Shown here: positions 23,271 through 33,519 of the stretch, piece after piece | How positions within the stretch are numbered: position 1 is the first letter of the stretch | Layout of the letters: each line of letters starts with the position of its first letter | Translations under genes and position numbers: made by a program | From: Cryptomeria japonica | Lineage: Eukaryota > Streptophyta > Pinopsida > Cupressales > Cupressaceae | DNA length: 64,000 nt | Direction: 5' to 3' | NCBI RefSeq assembly: GCF_030272615.1 | Contig: NC_081405.1 | Location: 310,201,235-310,265,234 of the forward strand | The notes under the pieces: model-generated | Told to the model about the DNA's origin: nothing | What the model saw: the letters and a program-made list of their open reading frames with translations, nothing else | The model's database searches: none

Positions 23271-24926
23271 TCATTCCAATAACTTATTCATAATACTATA
23301 CAATGATTCATTCAAAGGAGTAAACTCTCTTTCTTTCTTGAAAAACTTAGAAATAGGAGGCGCACCTGACGCTGCATTCACATTGTTGTTGGTGATGTTT
23401 TCATTGAACTTAATGATCCCTCTGTTCGGTTTAAACTTTCCAAATGGTTGTTGACTACTATCACCCTTATCACTCGGAGCCATAGAATTTGCTTGTTCCA
23501 TTTGACTCACAGTCAATTGATAATTGTGAAGAGTTGCACACAACTGTTGGAAAGAAGTAAACTCAGAAAACAAAAGTTTTTCTCTAATATCTTTTTGTAG
23601 ATTAGAAATAAAGATTCTTTGAATATCATTGTCAGGTACTGGAAAAGAAATTTGAGCACACAAATGCTTATATCTACCAATGAAATCAGTCACTTTTTCT
23701 TTAACACCTTGTTTACAATGCATTAAATCAATCAAAGTAACTTTAGGACCTATATTGTTTTGAAATTGTTGAATAAAAGCATTTGCAAGTTGTTGGAAAG
23801 AAGTAATAGAATAGGAAGGCAACGAGCAATATCATTGTAGAGCCTTATCTCTTAATGTTCTAGTAAACAGTTTTGCAAGCAACCTTTGGTCATGAGCAAA
23901 ATCAGTACATATTGTTTGAAAGGTCTTAACATGTGTTAGAGGATCACCTTTACCACTATAAAGCTCCAATTGCGGGATTTCAACATGCTTAGGGGGGATA
24001 GCTCGAACAATGTCAAGAGAAAGTGGGCTCGCAACATCAAATGTGGGCACACTAAACTTAGATTGATTCATAGAGGCAATTTGTTGCTGTAAAGAAGAGA
24101 CAGTTTGTGCAAGATTGTTAATGGTCGCTTCAGTCGAAGAGTTCACATTAGACATGTTAGATTGTGATGGAGGTATTATGTTATTGAAAGAAGGTATTGA
24201 TTGAGAGTAAGGTGGCGGGACACTATGATAGTTAGTCATAGGAGATGATTGGAAAGAAGGAACACTACAAGGAGGAATGGAATGGTTAAATGAATTGCCC
24301 CCTTGCGTCATGTTCATTTGTGGAGATGTAATAGGGACACTCATTGAAGGAATGAATGAAGAAGTTGGATTGAATGAAGGAAGAGGGTTGATTGAAGAAG
24401 AAGGATTGCCCCCATGACTAGTGATCATAGGTGAAATGTTTTGTATTGAAGTAGTCATTATGTTTGATGTAAAAGTAGGTATACTAGCAATAGAAGTTGT
24501 CAAAGGAATAGAATGATTGGTAGGAGGTTTTGTATAACCTAAAGTTTCGACACAACTCTTCATAGGCATCACATTCGAATCCACGATGTGTGCAATACTA
24601 CACAAAATATCAATTCCATTCTTATTACTTTGAACCATACATTTTAGACCCTCAATTAATGGAACAGCTTCACTATCGGGGTATTCTTGAGACATCCATT
24701 GCTGAAAATCATCAAATTGGTTATCCAATTTCGAAAGTTGTTCTACAGAAACCTCATGGAGAGCTTCTTCATCATTAAGAGGATTAGAGGAATTACCCAT
24801 GTCCTCATTAAAAAGGCCATTCAAATTAGGTTCCATCTCCTCGGTAATTAAACCTTGGAAAGACTTAATTCTAAGGCTTCGTCTAACGGGAATAGTGTAA
24901 GTAGGGCTTATTGTTGTAAAACTCAT
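23271..24926 (-). CDS. Gag part of the gag-protease polyprotein
   Basis: The frame starts at ATG 24926, followed by a basic 'VRRSLRIKSF', an acidic stretch and a long Ser/Pro/Asn-rich spacer with repeated 'SIPSF'-like words. The capsid-type domain begins at 'VEIPQLELYSGKGDPLTHVK' (about 23975) and continues across one in-frame TGA (23831-23829, probably from TGG) into the frame 23822-23271: 'FQQLANAFIQQFQNNIG', 'KEKVTDFIGRYKHLCAQI', 'IQRIFISNLQKDIREKL'. These are the blocks of the retrotransposon gag domain. A second TGA (23270-23268) separates it from the zinc knuckle. No frameshift is seen over 1.6 kb. Confidence 0.85.
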
Positions 24927-25218
24927 GCACTAGAGAGAGAGAAGATTTTGAATTTTGAAAATAAAGTTGGCAAAATTGAACAATGAGATAATGATTATCC
25001 AATTTGAACTTTGTGAAAGAAGAGGGAAACACAAATTCCAAGAAAGGTAGGCACAATTGAAAATTAGGGCCAAGGGGGTAGCACTTAATTTTAATTGTTA
25101 TCTTGAAAATTGAAATCTTGAATTTTGAATTTATTTTCGAATTTAGAGGTAGCAAATTTCAATAAAATCAGCCAATCTCCTAGATTTAAGCTATTAAATG
25201 CAATCATGACAATCTCCC

Positions 25219-25292
25219 AAAATTTCGAAAAAAATGTCGGGGACCGTGGCTAACAGAGTGCACACGGTCCTCGCAACTTTTTTCGAAATTTT
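25219..25292 (-). promoter_or_regulatory. Leader hairpin 1 (candidate packaging or dimerisation signal)
   Basis: Two nested inverted repeats are exact: aaaatttcgaaaaaa (25219-25233) pairs with ttttttcgaaatttt (25278-25292), and ggaccgtg (25241-25248) pairs with cacggtcc (25263-25270). The 14-base loop with its flank includes the self-complementary GTGCAC (25259-25264). The function is inferred from position and from recurrence of the motif. Confidence 0.6.
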
Positions 25293-25762
25293 CAAGGATG
25301 AAAGTTATGATGATTTTAAAGCTAATTTGAAAAAATTGAGTGATTTTATGATCTATAGATAGGCCAAATTAAAGTTGCAATCTCAAAATTGAACCCTACC
25401 AAGATTGTTGAAAAATGCAAAATTTGAATTTTGAAAAAGAGAGGGAAACTGAAATTTTGAATTTTATGATTTTAGAGGGAATACTAAAAGCAATTAAACA
25501 CTTAATTTCAAAAGTCACAAATTGCAAAAATTTGAATAAAGCACTAAAACTTCGAATGAATGCCAACACACTTTTCAGATTTAGGACAATAAGAAACACA
25601 ATTTTAACACAAAATTTCAATTTCAACAATTTTTGAATGATTAAAAACCTTAATCCAAGCAATCACTAGACCAACTTTGACATTAATTTTGAAAGTGTTA
25701 GAATTGATGAAATCGGCCAAGATTCTGGATTCTAGCAGAAAAATACAGTAAGATCTAGCTCC

Positions 25763-25838
25763 CAAAATTTTGGAAAATATGTCGGGGACAATGGCGCTTG
25801 GGGTGCACACGGTCCTCGCAACTCTTTTCAAAATTTTC
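25763..25838 (-). promoter_or_regulatory. Leader hairpin 2 (related copy)
   Basis: A second copy has arms aaaattttggaaaa and ttttcaaaatttt and the centre 'gtcggggacaatggcg' followed by 'gtgcacacggtcctc'. The GGACC arm is degraded (ggacaatg), but gtgcacacggtcctc is the same as in hairpin 1. Confidence 0.5.
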
Positions 25839-26187
25839 AGGGATGAGAGATATTATGATTTTGTTGCGGAATCCAAAGTTACAGTCGATTTGGAGGTGTT
25901 TTGATCAGTGAAATCATCGGTCAAAGGTTGAATCAAGAGGGTTTTGACACTTAACCACTTAATTTTCAGAATTAAAGCACAAATGTGAATTGACAATTTG
26001 CAATAGAGGGGTAGATCTAAAACAAGCATTAACAATTAAACATTTCACAAGCTCAATTACTAAGAAGAAAATTTAGGGTTTTTATCCAATTAACCTCTAA
26101 AATTTGCAAAAGATCAAACATGGAAATGTAATTAAGGAAGCAAATTTTTCAGATCTAACCATGAATAATAAGAATTAGGATTTTTCA

Positions 26188-26201
26188 CGTTGGGTTCACC
26201 A
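26188..26201 (-). other. Putative primer binding site of the gag-protease element
   Basis: On the minus strand TTTTGGTGAACCCAAC follows the 5' LTR; TGGTGAACC starts four bases after its CA. The same TGGTGAACC occurs beside the LTR at 31966, so the primer tRNA is probably the same in both elements. The tRNA was not identified. Confidence 0.65.
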
Positions 26202-26204
26202 AAA

Positions 26205-27426
26205 TGTAAAGCGGAAAATTGAACCCTAGGTGTTCCCCCACTCCAAGGAGAGAGAAAGGAGGTGACTAGGATTGACGGTTTTCACTTAGGAGAGACTTTA
26301 CATTCAAAAGAGGGGTTGAAACTCACAAGATCCAATCCCACACAATGCAAGATTGAATTCTAAATGAGTTTCAAGGGTTGAGACAGCAAGGATACCCTCT
26401 TTTGTAAAGAATGTAGATAGAATGATTGAACTAGGAGTGTATGTAAAAGTAAGAAAGATTCACTTGTAGATGGAGATAGGGACACAGGATGAAGCTACAG
26501 ACCTAAAATTAGTAGTAAAATGTTGAGACGATGTTGTCCTGCAAGTTTGAGCAAAATTTGACGGGACGATGGCGCCCGGAGTGCACACGGTCCTCCGAAA
26601 AATCCGCGAAACGAAGGGGGATCTGTTCATCTCTACACAAGGATTCTAGATCTTCAATTACAGATGCGTACCTGCAACCTACACACAGAAAAGAGAGGAT
26701 GATTGGGGGGTTAGGGATTAGTGGTTTGCCTTCAGGTCAAACCCCGGTTTTGGAATTAACCAAGAAATGAGAATGTTGTAAATATAAGTGTTTGTAATGT
26801 AATCAAGTATTGATACCTTGTTGTAAGAATGTTTGTATTCTTACATGCGAAGGTGTAATGATGTTGTATGTTGTATGTTGTAGGTGATCTCCTCTTCAAT
26901 GGTTGAATCCTTGTCTTGAATGCAACACCTAGCCTTGAATGGAGACCTAGAATGCTCAATTGCTTGAAGGAATGCTTGAATGCTTGAATGTTTGAATGTT
27001 TGCCTATCGCTTCCGCCTCTTGCACACATATGTTTCTTATCCCCCCTTCTAGGAGGGGAAATGTAGTTTATATACTTGTCAATTAGGATTAGGAGATTGA
27101 TTTTTCCGACCTTAGGCCGACCTAGGAACATTATTTTCCAAATTGCAAACTTGAAGACCCAATGCCCAACAAGAGACCGGGCCCAAAATAGGGCCAGGGA
27201 CCAGGGCGCTGGGCGCCATGGTCCTGAGGGACTAGGGCACTGGGCGCCATGGTCCCACCTCCCGCGACAAAAGGGTGCAAGGAGGATTAGGCCAAGGTGC
27301 AGAAAGATGCAGTTTTTGATGTCGTAAACAGGTTTCGAGGTCTCCATTCAGGTTCAACGTTGCGCCGCCATCGTGAAGACCCAAATGCAGTTGAAATTGC
27401 AAGTGTCGCAATTTTACGACGCTACA
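26205..27426 (-). repeat. 5' LTR of the gag-protease element (1222 bp)
   Basis: It begins TGTAAAGCGG and ends GACGCTACA on the plus strand. It differs from the other LTR by scattered substitutions and a 31-bp tandem duplication at 27197-27258 with units starting at 27197 and 27228, each holding 'gcgccatggtcc'-like inverted pairs. Confidence 0.93.
27066..27075 (-). promoter_or_regulatory. LTR TATA box
   Basis: On the minus strand TATATAAAC lies about 350 bases inside the 5' LTR, upstream of the leader, in an otherwise mixed sequence. The same word is kept in the other LTR near 20444. It is a plausible promoter element for the genomic RNA. Confidence 0.5.
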
Positions 27427-27431
27427 TTTCC
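27427..27431. repeat. Target site duplication, right copy
   Basis: Exact repeat of tttcc at 19577-19581. Confidence 0.9.
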
Positions 27432-28250
27432 TTAAATGATCTTCAGCTCACATCGCTCTATGCATCCCCCCATCCAACCACCTTCCTTAAATTCTCTTTT
27501 CATAGGTGAATATGAGATTTTCAAAAATCTCATATTCCTCTAGCATCCCTTCACCCAAGGAATTTTTAATTCCTTTTTATTCCTCCAATCCCCATGTTCC
27601 CTTTTTTGGAGAATTTTTAATTCCACCTTCTCACCATCCAAGGAATATGTTTATTCATTTTGTCTTCCCTAGGTACATTGGGAAGCCTTCCCAATGAACT
27701 TTGAGGAGTATGGAGACATTAAAAGCCTTTATGGCATATCTCTTGGACTCCACACATGTCTTGTCAGCTCCTCTTGATCCATGTGTGGGCTCACATGCAA
27801 TCTTGATGGTCCAGCTTGGATTAATCCTAGCCCTCCATTTCCTCTATCCTTCTTCTATAAATTGGAGACTCCACTCCTTCATTTTCCATCTCCAAATTAA
27901 GTAATTTCATGCTACCCATTTGAGCCCAATAAGCACCCAAACTATAATGAAATTTCCCCACAACCATCACTTAGCCACTCATATTGCATACATACCCTAT
28001 CCTCAATCTATCCATTTTATCATGATCTTGTGGACATTTGGAGAGCCAATCACATCTAATCAAAGATCAAATCAAATCAGGTTGGAGAAGGGCACTATTC
28101 CAACCTCATCATGCTCAATCCAAGGAACAAGTGAGGATTGTGAAGGTATAATTGGTATTTCTTGGTTTTATTAGAATGTTTAATGTTTATTTGTATTCAA
28201 ACTAACCATTTATCTTCATCCTAGTTTTCCCTTGGTTCATATTGCACTTG
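27432..28250 (+). other. Unassigned sequence, possibly an LTR with a TATA box
   Basis: This is the continuation of 18351-19576 across the insertion. It contains paired words such as 'tgagattttcaaaaatctca' (an inverted repeat at about 27510) and 'ctataaattggagactcc' near 27856, which looks like a plant TATA box followed by a pyrimidine-rich stretch, as in many LTR promoters. No coding motif is seen. Confidence 0.4.
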
Positions 28251-28428
28251 AAACTGTACCACCATGAATGACAATGATCCCCCAATAAGGAAGCTTCCAA
28301 TGTCACATAATGAGGAGAAACATAATAGGAACTTAAATGGTATGTAAAAGGAAAAGTACGTGTGTCCAATGCATTGCCATATAGTATTTGAATGGTACTA
28401 ATTACAATAAGTTGTTTAAATTTATCTG

Positions 28429-28716
28429 CTAAATCATGACATCCCTTAGTGGCATGGCCAGGGATTTGATGATACTTGCAGGAAAAAGAATCATGTTGAT
28501 TTTCCTTATGATTATTTCATTGATCTTTAAAGGGAGAGAAATAAAGTTGGATTTAAGAAGCTCATAAAAGATACTCTCTTGTTGTGATGAAAATTTGTAA
28601 GACATAGATGTATTAAATAAATGGGAAGGGGAGATGAATAAAGGACTTTGGAAACCTAGATCTTCTTGGGAAAAGTGTGGTGTAGATTTATCATGACCAT
28701 CAAATTTTTTTTGCAT
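28429..28716 (-). pseudogene. Gag zinc-knuckle fragment
   Basis: In one minus-strand frame 'CKYHQIPGHATKGC' (about 28500-28455) matches the knuckle 'CQFHHQLGHDTEKC' of the neighbouring element, with the following 'HDLADKFKQLI' also conserved. The longer frame at 28716-28429 covers the same bases in a shifted register and carries 'FDGHDKSTPHFSQEDLG'. It lies downstream of protease sequence in the minus direction, the reverse of the neighbour's order. Confidence 0.6.
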
Positions 28717-28870
28717 ACATCATAAACCATGTCCATTATGTCCATGCATATATGTTGAAATCTATAGGGGATATGGTTCATTCCTAGTATCAAAATATAG
28801 AGTCCTAATCATCATCAAGACATGTGTTGGAAGGAGAGGTGGGAATTGATTTTGAGGAAGTTTGGATAAA

Positions 28871-29377
28871 TTACACACAAGACTCGTTCAAGGCTTTCTT
28901 CATAAATTGAAGGATCTTATACCAATTGATGTAAGGAATCAAGTCTAATTTGCCTATATTCTTCACTAAGGAGGCATCATTAATAGGAGATTGTGTTATT
29001 GAAGGAATCATAGTATTAAAGGGAGAAAGGCATCCTACTTCATCACAAATAACATCGTAAGGATTAGGATCAACCTTGATTATGTGAAGTTCATTATGAT
29101 ATATGATTTTTTTTGTGCGATGAAGAGTAGAAGGTAGCAATTTCATAGGATGAATCCACTGTCTACCAAGAAGAATGTTATAATTAAGATGGTTGGGCAT
29201 GACATGAATAGCAGTAGGTAAAGTCATAGGTCCTACTTTGATAGGTAATATGACTATACCAAGTGTCTCTCTAGGAACATTATCAAACTCACGAACAAAA
29301 ATAGGGCTGGTTTGAATAGAAGAATGACCACAATTTATCTTGTTTAAGAAGTCAACATGACAAATGTTGAGTGCCAA
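28871..29377 (-). pseudogene. Retropepsin C-terminal half
   Basis: The 168-codon frame has 'LGIVILPIKVGPMTLPTAIHV' and 'YNILLGRQWIHPMKLLPSTL', the second half of the protease as found in Tat/Athila-type gypsy elements, with the ILLGRQWIH block very clear. The N-terminal half with the active-site Asp is not in this frame. A long tail follows with no recognisable domain. Confidence 0.75.
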
Positions 29378-29419
29378 CCCCTTATCATTTAAGGCACCTT
29401 TTCTTTTTTGATTATAAAT

Positions 29420-30301
29420 TCAAGATGTAATCATAAGGGAATCATCTCTATTTCTAACCTCTATAGAAGGAAATCCGTCTTGTGAGAATGTGATAGATTC
29501 ATTTGGTTTAGGAGAAGGATGAGGAACCACTTTATGAAAGGCTTCTTCGATCAACCTATGGTATGAAGGGGAATTTTGAATCAAGTCCCAAAGGGAGAGC
29601 TTTGCTAAGATACCATGGAGTTTCTCAACAAGATCCTGATCAATGTCCTTCTTAAGATGAGAGGGGGAAGAAAGAGAAGAAAGAAGAATATTAGGATCCT
29701 TCTTTTTGACACAAGAATTAAATATTTGATGTATTTTGGAACCATATTTTTGTTCTAGTTGACTTTCAATAACATCTCTTTCACATATGTATTTGGCAAC
29801 TTTTAGGATATTGGGAGGTTCCTTGGGTTTAGGCTTCTCATAACTAGAAACATGAATGGTATTGACTTGATTGATCTCTTTTTTATCCAATGATACATAT
29901 TTATAAGGAAAATCATTAAGGAAATTTCTAATGATTTCATCCTCTTGCACCAAATTATCCACATGGGGGAGGTAGATTCTATGATAAAAATCATTCTTCA
30001 AAGATTCATCTTTAGGAGGGAGATCTTTGAAAGAAGTGCTCATAACCTCTTCATGTACCAATGTGCCCTCATTGAAAAGACCAAATTTGGGAGAGGATAA
30101 ATAAATGTCCATCAACACTTCTTTTATATGAGAGATACCATGTATGGAAGGTAAAGTGACATCAAGAAAGATGTTTGTGATATCATCCTCTTGCTCTAAG
30201 ATATTCTTATGGGAGAAGCACATTTTAGGAGAAATATGAAAATCAATTTTCAAAACTTCATCCTTAAGATGAAGAGTTGTAAAAGGAGTGTTAATAATCA
30301 A
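29420..30301 (-). pseudogene. Gag-protease linker frame with internal repeat
   Basis: The 293-codon frame is hydrophilic. Its C-terminal part 'LHGILAKLSLWDLIQNSPSY' resembles the segment that precedes the protease in Tat-type polyproteins. Its N-terminal part repeats a block of the upstream frame ('TTLHLKDEVLKIDFHISPKM' versus 'TTLPLKDEVLKIDVHLSPKM') because of a 136-bp tandem duplication. The duplication length is not a multiple of three, which explains the frame break at about 30295. Confidence 0.6.
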
Positions 30302-30434
30302 GAAAGGTGTTTATGATATCATCTTTTTTCTCTAAGATATTCTTATGGGAGAGGCACATTTTAGGAGAAAGATGAACATCAATTTTCAAAACTTCATCCT
30401 TAAGAGGAAGAGTTGTAAAAGGCGTGCTAATATT
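30163..30434. repeat. 136-bp tandem duplication
   Basis: Units 30163-30298 and 30299-30434 share 'aagaaagrtgtttrtgatatc', 'tctaagatattcttatggga' and 'gttgtaaaagg' at a constant offset of 136 bases with few substitutions. It shifts the reading frame of the surrounding gag-like ORF. Confidence 0.85.
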
Positions 30435-30932
30435 CTTTTCTTGCACCAAAATATCCTCATGAACAAGAGATGATTTAGGAGTGGAATTATAATGGTTCAT
30501 TAGGGTATCATCTCTAGAAGGTAAATATTGGTACAAAGGATTGTCCAGCACATAAACTAATTTTATCACAAAAGATTCTTCATAAAAAAGGGTTGATAGA
30601 AGATAAAGGTTCATAAAGCAAAATGTCATGCATGACATGAATATCCTTGTGAATTGTTGTAGATTTAGAGGATGAATTAGAAGGAAGGATGAAGTCATCA
30701 AGAGTTTCATCCATCACATTACTACTAAATGGATAACATATTAAATGTTCATTAACCTTTGGCAAAATGATGGTTTAGAAGGCTTAGGATAAAGGAAACG
30801 ATCAAGGGCCTCCTCAAGTTCCTCTCTACTATATACTTCTTCAAAAGGATAATCATTATAAACAAATAGATTGTCAAAGGCAACATAATTTTGTAAAGCA
30901 TAATTTGACATTTTAAAAATAAATGTTAACAA
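30291..30932 (-). pseudogene. N-terminal gag-like frames of the decayed element
   Basis: Frames 30932-30741, 30765-30580 and 30710-30291 together form the start of a polyprotein. Words such as 'LEEALDRFLYPKP', 'DETLDDFILPSNSSSKS' and 'RDDTLMNHYNSTPKSSLVHE' are hydrophilic and repetitive. No capsid domain is recognisable. Several shifts break it. Confidence 0.4.
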
Positions 30933-31965
30933 TTGTAATGAAACGAATTAAAGCATGCAAACATACAAAATGCATCAAAAAAGATTTTTTTGTACTTTAA
31001 AAAAAATGTATTATTTTTATTTTTTTGAAAAATATGAAATGATATTTTAAATTTGAAAGTGTACAAAATAATTGAATAATGAAAAAATTTATAAGAATGA
31101 TTATTCAATTGAATAAGCAAATTTATTGAAATAATAATGAGAAATAATTTAACCTCCTAGGAAATTTAAAGTTAAAATTAGGATTATGCAAAAAAAATCT
31201 CTTAATTTAAATTTAAAATTATACAAAAGAGATTGAATTTTAAAATTAGGGTATTGTGAAAATAACCTCTTATTTTTAAAATTGAAAATTGAAATGTTGG
31301 AATTTGAAATTTAATTTAATTTTAAAAATGAGGGCTCTCTTAATTAACCACTTAATTTTAAAATTTAAATTTGAATTTATCCACAAGAGATTTAAAATAA
31401 AAATTACCTTGTACAAATAACCTGTTAATTTTAAAATTTGAACTGAAATTAGATCTAAGATTGAAATTTGAAAATTAAAAAGTAGGGAAAATGCACAAGA
31501 TTAATTTAAAAATTGGGGTCTCTTTCATTAATCACTTAATTTTGAAATTTAAATTTGACCTAATATTGCAATTTTAAATTTGAATTGAAATTAGTAACCA
31601 AATTTGAAGAGGGAAATTCAAAATTTAAACAACCCACAAGCTCAATTTTTAAAAATTTTAAAATTAAGGTTTTTGAAATTAACCACTTAATTTTAAAATT
31701 TAATTGAGAAATTTGTCTTGTAGATAAAAATTTGAATTTTGAAATTGAAAAAGTACTCAAATTTGAAATAATCTATCCATATTAAACAAATCACAAGCTC
31801 AATTTTGAATTTAAAACTGAGGATTTTAGTGAAATTAACGTCTAAATTTTTTAAATTTGCAAGGAAATCAAACTTGTAAATAAAATTTTGAAGTTTAAAT
31901 TGCATACACTCTGATCTGAAAACAAAAATTAGAATTAATAGTGTAAGGAGTCAGGTTCACCAAAA
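30933..31965 (-). other. AT-rich leader of the decayed element
   Basis: This kilobase is composed almost wholly of words such as 'ttaattttaaaatttaaattt' and 'aagctcaattt', repeated irregularly. It occupies the same place between primer site and gag as the AT-rich leader at 24927-26187. No convincing coding frame is present. Confidence 0.6.
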
Positions 31966-33143
31966 TGTGAAGTGAAAAATTTAAGCTTAGCTGATTCACC
32001 ACATGGAAGGGAGAAATTACAGAGTCAATTTTCACTTGGAGGACTTCACATACAAAAGAGGAGATGAATCCAAAAGGTCCAATCCTAAATGAGACAAGGA
32101 CTAAATATTGTGGATTGGATTGATTTTCTTTTTTCAGTCCAATTGTTAAAATAAATAGAATGTTGGAATTGGAGACAAAATATGTAGAAATAATGATCTA
32201 AAAGTTTGGGATTTCATTGTGCACCTGGATCTGAGTAATATGAGTTGATTTGGGACTATTCTACGAAAACTATCAAAAATAGTTGGGACCATATGCAGGG
32301 GGGACAAGGCACCCCCCTCTCGGTCCTCCAAAAAAAATTATCATCAAAAAGGATTTTTTCCATCTCTGCGTCTAAAGCTTATTTCCAGAAGTATATCTAC
32401 GTACCTATTTTCTACACAAATAAGGAGAGGTAAATGTATTGGGAATAGGGGTTTGCCTAAGTCAAACCCTAGTTAAGGAATCAACCTTGAATGAAATATT
32501 ACAAATACTGAAGTAAATATTAGAAAGATATACCTTAAATTTGCAATGATTGATAATGATGCTTTGTTTATTGAATGTAATCACATATGTTGTATGAAAT
32601 GACATGAACATGACAAAACCCTAACACACACACATGCTTGCAAATGAATGATATAATGTTACTCCAATCGATAGATGAAAAATATGCAGCATTGAAGAGT
32701 GCTTGATGATGAAATCTAGAATGCTTAAATGTAGTCTCCTTGCTTAATGAACATCTCCACCTTATTTAATTATACCCAAATAAGAGGGGAAGACATCCTT
32801 ATATGCTTTCTTGTCATCAAAAATATTAATTTTTTGACATAGGCCAACAAGGGGAAAAGTTTCCCATTCAAATTTGAGTTAGGGCCGAGGATTAAAATTA
32901 GGGCCCAATTAAGGAGGACCGTGGTGTGGCACCATGGTCCTAGTGAGGACTAGGGTGCCACTCCTTGTTCCTATGCTAATTGAGGGCAAGGATGATGAGT
33001 CCCATTAAGGTAAAGTGTGAAATATGAAGTTTATTACATGGCAGAGGCATAAATAGGTCCCAATCAAGCGTGAAGATGAGAACACTAAGGTGAGGCCCCA
33101 AATGTGGTCAAAATTGAAAAGGATGCAATTTTAGGACTGTACA
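31966..33143 (-). repeat. LTR of the decayed element (1178 bp)
   Basis: It begins TGTGAAGTG and ends GACTGTACA on the plus strand. Its start is preceded by 'ggttcaccaaaa', as at 26193-26204. It shares with the LTRs of the neighbour the phrase 'gtggtcaaaattg' near the end and the hairpin words 'ggaccgtggtg'/'caccatggtcc' (about 32917-32941). Only this copy of the LTR is found. Confidence 0.7.
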
Positions 33144-33179
33144 ACTATTTATAAATACACTTATTTTTAGAAGCCAACT

Positions 33180-33315
33180 CCATATTAGAAGCCAAATATG
33201 CAAGACCACTTGAGTCTCAACTTAGAATTCCACTTTATATTTTCCTTTTGAGAATTGAACCTGTGTCTCCAAAATAAAAACCTAATGTTTTAACTAATTG
33301 AGCTCAATCCTTGGA
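33180..33315 (-). mobile_element. tRNA-derived SINE fragment
   Basis: On the minus strand an A-box-like TGAGCTCAATTAGTTA (33306-33291) and a B-box-like GGTTCAATTC (33261-33252) are spaced about 30 bases apart, as in tRNA genes and tRNA-derived SINEs. The full cloverleaf does not close, so this is not a functional tRNA gene. The body of the SINE would lie towards 33180. Confidence 0.55.
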
Positions 33316-33519
33316 CATTGGCATAATTATTCCTACACAATAGAAAAATTATATCTAATATAGGCATGATTGACCATATTAGTTAGTCCTTTTATTTGAA
33401 TAATTATAAATAATTTACTTTTCCAAATTTTCTAGGAACTTAGTGGGACCAATAATTTATCCTTTTTTTAAGATTATGAAATAATCAAAGCTCATTTATG
33501 TTTGACCATAAATTACCTT

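Larger units (their letters stand above)
24927..26187 (-). other. AT-rich leader with two GC-rich hairpins
   Basis: The 1.26 kb between the primer site and the gag start codon is very AT-rich and repetitive ('aattttgaa' words) and has no consistent frame. Two short GC-rich islands interrupt it, at 25219-25292 and 25763-25838, each flanked by AT-rich inverted repeats. The leader of an LTR element normally holds packaging and dimerisation signals. Confidence 0.6.
19582..27426 (-). mobile_element. Non-autonomous gag-protease LTR retrotransposon, 7.85 kb
   Basis: Two near-identical LTRs (19582-20772 and 26205-27426), each beginning TG and ending CA, are flanked by a perfect 5-bp duplication tttcc. 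The minus-strand interior has, in order, a primer site beside the right LTR, a 1.3 kb AT-rich leader, one long gag-protease frame (24926-21525) broken only by in-frame stops, about 750 noncoding bases and a polypurine tract beside the left LTR. No reverse transcriptase, RNase H or integrase is present, and there is no deletion scar suggesting they were recently lost. It would need enzymes supplied by another element. The high LTR identity and intact frame make it the best preserved element here. Confidence 0.9.
28250..33143 (-). mobile_element. Decayed relative of the gag-protease element, one LTR left
   Basis: On the minus strand an LTR (31966-33143) is followed by the same primer-site word as in the 19582-27426 element, an AT-rich leader (30930-31965), gag-like and protease-like frames (30932-28871) and a zinc-knuckle fragment (28510-28430). 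No second LTR can be found on the left; the interior simply runs out near 28250. The frames are full of stops, so this copy is older than its neighbour. Confidence 0.65.

Noticed and set aside
33252-33306. Possible functional tRNA gene on the minus strand
   Set aside because: A- and B-box-like words exist, but I could not close acceptor and anticodon stems. A SINE head is the better reading.
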